Origin: Burkholderia sp. OK233
GTDB taxonomy: Bacteria; Pseudomonadota; Gammaproteobacteria; Burkholderiales; Burkholderiaceae
Assembly (NCBI RefSeq): GCF_900230185.1
Contig: NZ_OCSR01000001.1
Span: forward strand, 5,084,001 to 5,148,000
Length of the DNA stretch: 64,000 bases
Reading direction: 5' to 3'
The position numbers and the translations under genes were made by a program. Within the stretch, counting starts at the first letter, position 1. Each line of letters begins with the position of its first letter. Under the pieces are notes generated by a model. It had not been told where the DNA came from. It was given only the letters and a program-made list of their open reading frames with translations, and searched no databases. Below are positions 59,488 to 64,000 of this stretch, piece after piece.

Positions 59488-61806
59488 ATGAGTTACACCT
59501 CTGACGTTCCGTTCGCCCCCGACAAGGCTGATTCCGGCGCCTTCGTGGGCGGCGCGCCAGCGTTTCGTCAACTGGTCCGCATGATCGATCGGGTTGCCCC
59601 CACCGATCATCCCTTGCTCATTTTTGGGCCGACCGGTTCGGGCAAGGAACTGGTCGCTCGCCGTGTGCACGCGCACAGCCTTCGCCAGGATCAACCATTC
59701 GTCGACGTCAACTGCGGCGCGATTCCAGAGAACCTCGTCGAAGCCGAACTGTTCGGGCACGTTAAAGGCGCATTCACCGGCGCGGGCGAAAACCGCCAGG
59801 GACTTTTCCAGCAGGTCGGCAAGGGCACGCTGCTGCTCGATGAAATCGGCGAACTGCCGCTCGCGCTGCAACCCAAACTGCTGCGCGCACTCGAAACGCG
59901 AACTTTCCGTCCGATTGGTTCGTCAACCAGTCTGCACTTCGCAGGACGCGTGGTTGCCTCGACTCACCGCGACCTGCGCGAACTCGCGCGCGAAGGGCTG
60001 TTCCGCGAGGACCTCTTCTACCGGCTCGCGGTCTTCGTGCTTGCAGTGCCCGGACTCGAGCAGCGCGTCGAGGACATCCCTGCCCTTGTCACCCACTTCG
60101 CGTCGCAGCACACGCGTCGTCTTGAGTTTTCGCCGGCCGCCATCCGCCGGCTTGCCCAGCATGCATGGCCGGGCCACATCCGGCAATTGCGCAATCTGAT
60201 CAGCCAGTTGAGCGTGCTCGCCGAAAACACGCTCATTGACGTCGACTCGCTCGAGCCGTTTCTCGCCAACGAAACCGGCGGACCGGTGTCGCGCGCAAGC
60301 CTCGCCGACATGCTGTTGCAACTCGAAGGACGCGACAAACTCGCCGCCGCCGAAGACCTTTTGATCGACCGCGCGCTCGAACGGACCGGAGGCAACAAGA
60401 GTGCGGCGGCCACACTGCTGGGCGTGGGCCGCAAGACAATCGAGCGGCGTCTGAAGTCGCGCGAGGAACATCACCGGGAAGCGCGCAAGTGTCTCGAACA
60501 TGCGAGTGCGCTGATCGAGGAATCGAAGTTCACCGAAGCCATTCCGCCGTTGCGCCGCTGCCTCGACCTGCTACAGACGCCCCACGAGCAGGAGGCCGCG
60601 CGCCGTCTGCAGTTCGACGCTTACCGGTTGCTCGGCATGAGCCTGCGGAGCGTGCATGGCTGGCTGTACGCGGAGGCCACCGCCTGCTACGCCGCCGCGC
60701 TGGCGATCGGCGAAGGCGTCTGTACCCCCGCCGAAATCGCGGCGATCCAGTTCGGCGTCTGGACCACACAGCTGACGACGCTCCAGCTCAAGCAGGCGCG
60801 TGCAACCGCGCAAAACATGCTGGAGCGCGCGCAGAACGGCGGTGACCGGGTCTCACTCGACGAAGCTCACGTCGCGATGACCAACACCCTCTTCTGGCTC
60901 GGCGACAGCGAGGAAGCCCTTGCCTGTCTCGCCCGGGGCAACCTGCTTGGCGTGGCGCGCGACGACGCCCGTACCGGCTCGCAAGGGATCGATCTCGCCA
61001 GTCTCGCGCTGACTTTCGAAGGACTCGCCGCCTATCAGATCGGCGCATTCGTGCAGGCGCGGCGCGCTATGGAAATGTTGATCCTGCGCTCGTCCGAACC
61101 CGGAGCGCACGCGTTCGCTCATGCCGTCAACCTGCAGGGCGCCGCCTGGCTCGCCTGCCTGTTCGAAGACATGGACCGGCTGGGACACCTCGCGAGCGAA
61201 CTCGAGTCGGTCTCGATCGCGAACGGCTTCGCGTTCTACCGGGGCATCGGGCAGATCCTTCGTGCATGCCACCTCAGCGCGCTCAACCATTCCGACGAAG
61301 CGGAAACTGTCATGCTCGACGGCTACGATAACCACGTCGTTTGCAATGGCGGTGCGCTGTTCTATTCCTTCATGGCATGGCAGCACGGCGAGCTGCTGCT
61401 GCGCGCCGGCCGTGCGAAAACGTGCGAGGCGATGCTCGCCGCCGCGATCGACGAAACCCTCGCGCGTCAGGAACGTGTCTACCTGGGCGAATTGCTGGTT
61501 ACCAGGGCGCGCGCGCAGTGGGCACTCGGCGAGCTGAACGCGGCGGAACTGGGTCTGCGTACCGCGCTGTCCACTGCACTCGCGTTCGGTTCGGTGCCGG
61601 CGCGTGTGGACGCCGCGCGTTACCTCGCCGATCTGCTGCGCGCCACCGGACGCATCGCCGAAGCAATCGACATCCTCGAGCGCGGTTTGCGCTCGCTGAC
61701 GACTGATTCGACCACGCGTGTCACCAGCGCCATGAGTTTGCTCGCCGAACTTCAGCGCGAAGTTTCTATCGACGTCTATACGAAAGGAATAACAAATGGC
61801 ATATGA
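59488..61806 (+). CDS. Sigma54-dependent activator with internal Fis HTH and C-terminal helical-repeat (TPR-like) domain
   Basis: 772 residues. The AAA+ domain starts directly at the N-terminus: Walker A FGPTGSGKELVARR (47-54), GAFTGA loop intact at 94-99 (sigma54 contact), Walker B LLLDEIGELPL, and the arginine-finger region. A Fis-type HTH follows at ~298-323 (NKSAAATLLGVGRKTIERRL). Unusually, ~440 residues continue after the DNA-binding domain with repeated helix pairs (EATACYAAALAIGEGV, LDEAHVAMTNTLFWLGDSEEALACL, ELNAAELGLRTALSTALAFG), resembling MalT-type TPR sensors. There is no N-terminal sensor. It overlaps the DUF917 gene by 11 bp, so it is made with the enzymes it presumably controls. 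Confidence 0.87.
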   Translation: MSYTSDVPFAPDKADSGAFVGGAPAFRQLVRMIDRVAPTDHPLLIFGPTGSGKELVARRVHAHSLRQDQPFVDVNCGAIPENLVEAELFGHVKGAFTGAGENRQGLFQQVGKGTLLLDEIGELPLALQPKLLRALETRTFRPIGSSTSLHFAGRVVASTHRDLRELAREGLFREDLFYRLAVFVLAVPGLEQRVEDIPALVTHFASQHTRRLEFSPAAIRRLAQHAWPGHIRQLRNLISQLSVLAENTLIDVDSLEPFLANETGGPVSRASLADMLLQLEGRDKLAAAEDLLIDRALERTGGNKSAAATLLGVGRKTIERRLKSREEHHREARKCLEHASALIEESKFTEAIPPLRRCLDLLQTPHEQEAARRLQFDAYRLLGMSLRSVHGWLYAEATACYAAALAIGEGVCTPAEIAAIQFGVWTTQLTTLQLKQARATAQNMLERAQNGGDRVSLDEAHVAMTNTLFWLGDSEEALACLARGNLLGVARDDARTGSQGIDLASLALTFEGLAAYQIGAFVQARRAMEMLILRSSEPGAHAFAHAVNLQGAAWLACLFEDMDRLGHLASELESVSIANGFAFYRGIGQILRACHLSALNHSDEAETVMLDGYDNHVVCNGGALFYSFMAWQHGELLLRAGRAKTCEAMLAAAIDETLARQERVYLGELLVTRARAQWALGELNAAELGLRTALSTALAFGSVPARVDAARYLADLLRATGRIAEAIDILERGLRSLTTDSTTRVTSAMSLLAELQREVSIDVYTKGITNGI

Positions 61807-63013
61807 GTTACGCAAGGAAGACCTGGAACCGCTGCTGCTGGGCGCCGCGTTCTTTGGCAGCGGTGGCGGCGGCACAATCGAATCCGCGCGGCATCTGGCT
61901 GCGCATTTTGTCCCCGGCGATTACTACCCGACCGACACGATCAAGGTTGTGTCCGTCGAGGAGGCTACGGAAGGTGCGGCGGTCATGGTCGCCTATCTCG
62001 GTGCGCCTGAAGCGATCAATTCAGCCATCTATCCGCTCGGGCCGGTGACGGCCGTGCAGAACGTGCAGGCCCGGCTCGCATCGCAATCCACGAAGCTTGC
62101 CTATGTGATGCCGCCGGAAAGCGGCGCACTGGGCTTCACGGTGGCGGCGCTCGTGGCGGCGAAGCTCGGCCTCGCGGTCATCGACGCTGACGGAGCCGGC
62201 CGCGCCGTTCCCTCGCTGCCGATGCTCACCTTCGCGGCCGCCGAGATCGATCCGCGCCCGGCTTTCCTCGTGAGCCAGGGCGGCCTGTGCGTCGAACTCG
62301 ACGTGACGCCGCGCGGCAGCAACCACGGCGGTCCGACTCACCAACGCGACGTGTCGGCGATCGTCGAGCAGATGATGCGTCCGGTCGTCGCCGATCCCGA
62401 GTTCGGCCAGTTCGGTGGCCTCGCGATGTGGGTCATGAAGCCGGCCGACATCGGCCGCGCGACACCCATTCGCGGCACGTTAAAACGCGCGCTGGACCTC
62501 GGGCGCGCGGTGCAGGCCGGGCAGATCGGCAGCGCCCGGCAGATGATCGGCTATCTCGACGAACGTTGCGGGCTCGCCGCACGGGCCATCTCGGAGCCGG
62601 GCGAACTGGTCTCGGCCGAAGTCGATACGAGTGGCGGCTTCGACGTCGGCAAAATTCGCATTCAGGCCGGCCAACATACCTACACCGTGATGTACCAGAA
62701 CGAATCGCTGCTCGCGTGGGACAGCGCGTCTCCGCAGCCGATCGTGCTGTCGCCGGACAGCGTCGCCTATTTCGTCGGCGGCGAAGGCCAGTCGATCTTC
62801 AGCAATGGCGACCTCGTGCAGGATGACGGTTCGCTGAACCCGGCGATCGGCAAGCGCCCCGTGACGCTGATCGCCTGGCGTGCCGAAGCCGAACTGCGCA
62901 AGCCAGGTCTGATTCTCGACAGCTTCATGCAGTTGCTAAACTCGCTCGGCTATCTCGGGCCGTATGTGCCGCTGGAATCGCTGCCCTCCACGAACAAGGG
63001 AAACGTATCTTGA
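61796..63013 (+). CDS. DUF917-family protein (S-methylthiohydantoin desulfurase-like)
   Basis: 405 residues; ATG 61796 has AAAGGA upstream and overlaps the regulator stop. Family features: LLLGAAFFGSGGGGTIESAR, VMVAYLGAPEAIN, AYVMPPESGALGF, AVIDADGAGRAVPSLPM, and FDVGKIRIQAGQHTYTVMYQNESLLAW. DUF917 proteins are related to hydantoinase-type enzymes and several act on hydantoin- or thiohydantoin-like rings. With a racemase of the Asp/Glu/hydantoin family next, conversion of a cyclic amide to an amino acid derivative is plausible. No metal site can be assigned with confidence. Confidence 0.85.
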   Translation: MAYELRKEDLEPLLLGAAFFGSGGGGTIESARHLAAHFVPGDYYPTDTIKVVSVEEATEGAAVMVAYLGAPEAINSAIYPLGPVTAVQNVQARLASQSTKLAYVMPPESGALGFTVAALVAAKLGLAVIDADGAGRAVPSLPMLTFAAAEIDPRPAFLVSQGGLCVELDVTPRGSNHGGPTHQRDVSAIVEQMMRPVVADPEFGQFGGLAMWVMKPADIGRATPIRGTLKRALDLGRAVQAGQIGSARQMIGYLDERCGLAARAISEPGELVSAEVDTSGGFDVGKIRIQAGQHTYTVMYQNESLLAWDSASPQPIVLSPDSVAYFVGGEGQSIFSNGDLVQDDGSLNPAIGKRPVTLIAWRAEAELRKPGLILDSFMQLLNSLGYLGPYVPLESLPSTNKGNVS

Positions 63014-63747
63014 ACTCGCCTTTGAATCCACCTCTGCGCATCTGCGTGCTTGTGCCCGTCGCCACGTCGCAATACAACGAACGCATCCTGAAGGCGATCG
63101 CACCGGTCGTGCCGCCGGACGTCCAGGTCGAGATTCGCAACATCACGCAAGGGCATCCCGATATCGAGAACCGCACGAACTGGCTGCAGAACGGCATGCC
63201 GGTGGTCGAGCTTGCGCAAGCAATCGCAAACGACGGTTTCGACGGTATCTGGCTGACCGACTTCGATATGTGCGGCGTTGAAGCCGCGCGCGAAGTGATC
63301 GACATTCCGATCATCGGCGGCTTTCCCGCTACGGCCTTCACGGCGCTCGCGCTCAGCCAGCGCTTCTCGATCGTCACGATCCTGCAAAGCACGCTCGCGA
63401 TGCAGCGCGGTCATCCGCAGACCTATGGCATCCAGGACTCGTTCGCGTCGATCCGTGCGATCAATTGCCCGGTCGCACAACTCGATGACATCGACGTGGT
63501 GATCATTCGCACCTTCGAAGCGGCGCTGAAGGCGATCAACGAGGACGGCGCGCAGTCCATTCTGCTCGGGTGCACAGGTTTCGTGGACGTCGCGAGCCGC
63601 GTCTCCAAGCTGCTCAGCAACGAACTGGGCGGCTACGTGCCGGTGATCGATCCGAATCAGGCCGGGTTCAGCTTCCTCGTGTCACTGGTGCGTATGCAGG
63701 TGCGCCCGAGCCGGTTGACCTATAGCAAGGTCAGTCTCCAGTCGTAA
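63010..63747 (+). CDS. Asp/Glu/hydantoin racemase-family protein
   Basis: 245 residues from TTG 63010, overlapping the DUF917 stop (TTGA). The fold begins LRICVLVPVATSQYNERIL. Two cysteines fit the two-base racemase mechanism: FDMCGVEAAREVIDIPIIGG and ILLGCTGFVDVA. RFSIVTILQST is the typical middle strand. It may racemise a hydantoin or amino acid, or be a decarboxylase/isomerase of the same superfamily. Last gene of the sigma54-activator operon; a strong hairpin follows. Confidence 0.87.
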   Translation: MNSPLNPPLRICVLVPVATSQYNERILKAIAPVVPPDVQVEIRNITQGHPDIENRTNWLQNGMPVVELAQAIANDGFDGIWLTDFDMCGVEAAREVIDIPIIGGFPATAFTALALSQRFSIVTILQSTLAMQRGHPQTYGIQDSFASIRAINCPVAQLDDIDVVIIRTFEAALKAINEDGAQSILLGCTGFVDVASRVSKLLSNELGGYVPVIDPNQAGFSFLVSLVRMQVRPSRLTYSKVSLQS

Positions 63748-63775
63748 CCAGCACTTCCTTCCCTGCCTGTCTGTT

Positions 63776-63809
63776 CATCCGGCGCGGCGCGCGATTGTCG
63801 CGCCGGATG
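63776..63809 (+). terminator. Strong hairpin after the racemase gene
   Basis: CATCCGGCGCG (63776-63786) pairs exactly over 11 bp with CGCGCCGGATG (63799-63809), loop 12 nt, followed by TTCTCG. It starts 29 bp after the stop codon, so it probably ends the operon transcript, despite a weak T-tract. Confidence 0.6.
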
Positions 63810-63872
63810 TTCTCGCCTCAATCAGCCTCTCCCCCTCATATTCCCGCTTCCTCGTCGAGTTCGTCGTCATAC

Positions 63873-63957
63873 GGACGAATTAGTCCTTCAACACCCCACG
63901 ATTGGCCAATTGGACGAAATCGTCCATTTTCAGGGGCGTGCATGGACGAGACTGTCC
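63873..63957. promoter_or_regulatory. Three GGACGA-type palindromic sites at the right edge
   Basis: GGACGAATTAGTCC (63873-63886), GGACGAAATCGTCC (63912-63925) and GGACGAGACTGTCC (63944-63957) share the form GGACnnnnnnGTCC, spaced 39 and 32 bp. They lie beyond the terminator, so they probably control a gene starting right of the window. Three spaced copies are typical of upstream activator or multi-operator arrays. Confidence 0.5.
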
Positions 63958-64000
63958 AATGCCGCGACTGAAATGTTTCGACATTCCCGCTGCCATGCGG

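Noticed and set aside
60853..61875. 340-codon leftward frame
   Set aside because: Antisense of the sigma54 activator's C-terminal repeats; no recognisable protein.

Overview
The window looks like a high-GC beta-proteobacterial replicon, most probably Burkholderiales of the Paraburkholderia/Caballeronia/Burkholderia type. This is inferred from GC-rich codon use, six LysR regulators, many ABC importers with dedicated catabolic enzymes, and product families typical of the second chromosome or a megaplasmid of these soil and plant-associated bacteria. No rRNA, tRNA, insertion sequence, integrase or CRISPR array was seen. Nearly everything is accessory catabolism, packed as small operons each paired with its own regulator.

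Layout. (1) 1-7.4 kb: a sugar-type ABC binding protein, a divergent LacI regulator, and a leftward seven-gene run (hydroxyquinol/catechol-type dioxygenase, SDR, BKACE, gamma-carbonic-anhydrase-like protein, zeta-crystallin-type reductase, cupin, AraC regulator). LacI-type palindromes lie at both ends, so one regulator probably controls uptake and ring cleavage. (2) 7.9-12.6 kb: DoxX, an HD-family protein, a YtcJ-type amidohydrolase, an isochorismatase-fold hydrolase and a YciI protein. (3) 13.2-16.8 kb: LysR, M20 amidohydrolase and MHS-type transporter. (4) 16.9-27.3 kb: LysR plus a PotABCD-type importer interleaved with a HAD dehalogenase, FAD amine oxidase and aldehyde dehydrogenase, then a GMC oxidoreductase. 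(5) 27.5-32.9 kb: two further FAD amine oxidases around a partial polar-amino-acid importer, and a LysR. (6) 33-36.9 kb: orphan binding protein, YbjQ protein, AhpD-like protein, and a divergent SDR/LysR pair.

(7) 37-47.5 kb: two leftward operons, each facing a LysR. One is argininosuccinate-lyase-like enzyme, permease, ATPase and binding protein. The other is two polysaccharide-deacetylase/PuuE-type proteins, an MmgE/PrpD protein and a second, paralogous binding protein. The enzyme set resembles known iminodisuccinate/EDDS degradation, so I propose uptake and breakdown of an N-substituted aspartate or related compound. (8) 47.6-50.7 kb: a hotdog thioesterase and a membrane histidine kinase with a non-canonical receiver protein. 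(9) 51.3-54.3 kb: a tight SCO1-like, galactose-oxidase-like copper radical oxidase and c-type cytochrome cluster with all copper/radical residues in place. This is the most striking system here. (10) 54.4-59 kb: CGNR regulator, two alpha/beta hydrolases, SDR, VOC protein and NnrU; two of these enzymes lack a canonical catalytic residue. (11) 59.5-63.7 kb: a sigma54 activator with a mid-protein Fis helix-turn-helix and a long C-terminal helical-repeat region, overlapping a DUF917 protein and an Asp/Glu/hydantoin-racemase-like protein.

Start sites were set by eye from Shine-Dalgarno spacing, overlaps with neighbours and loss of family similarity upstream. All functional calls are from reading the sequence; no database search was run.
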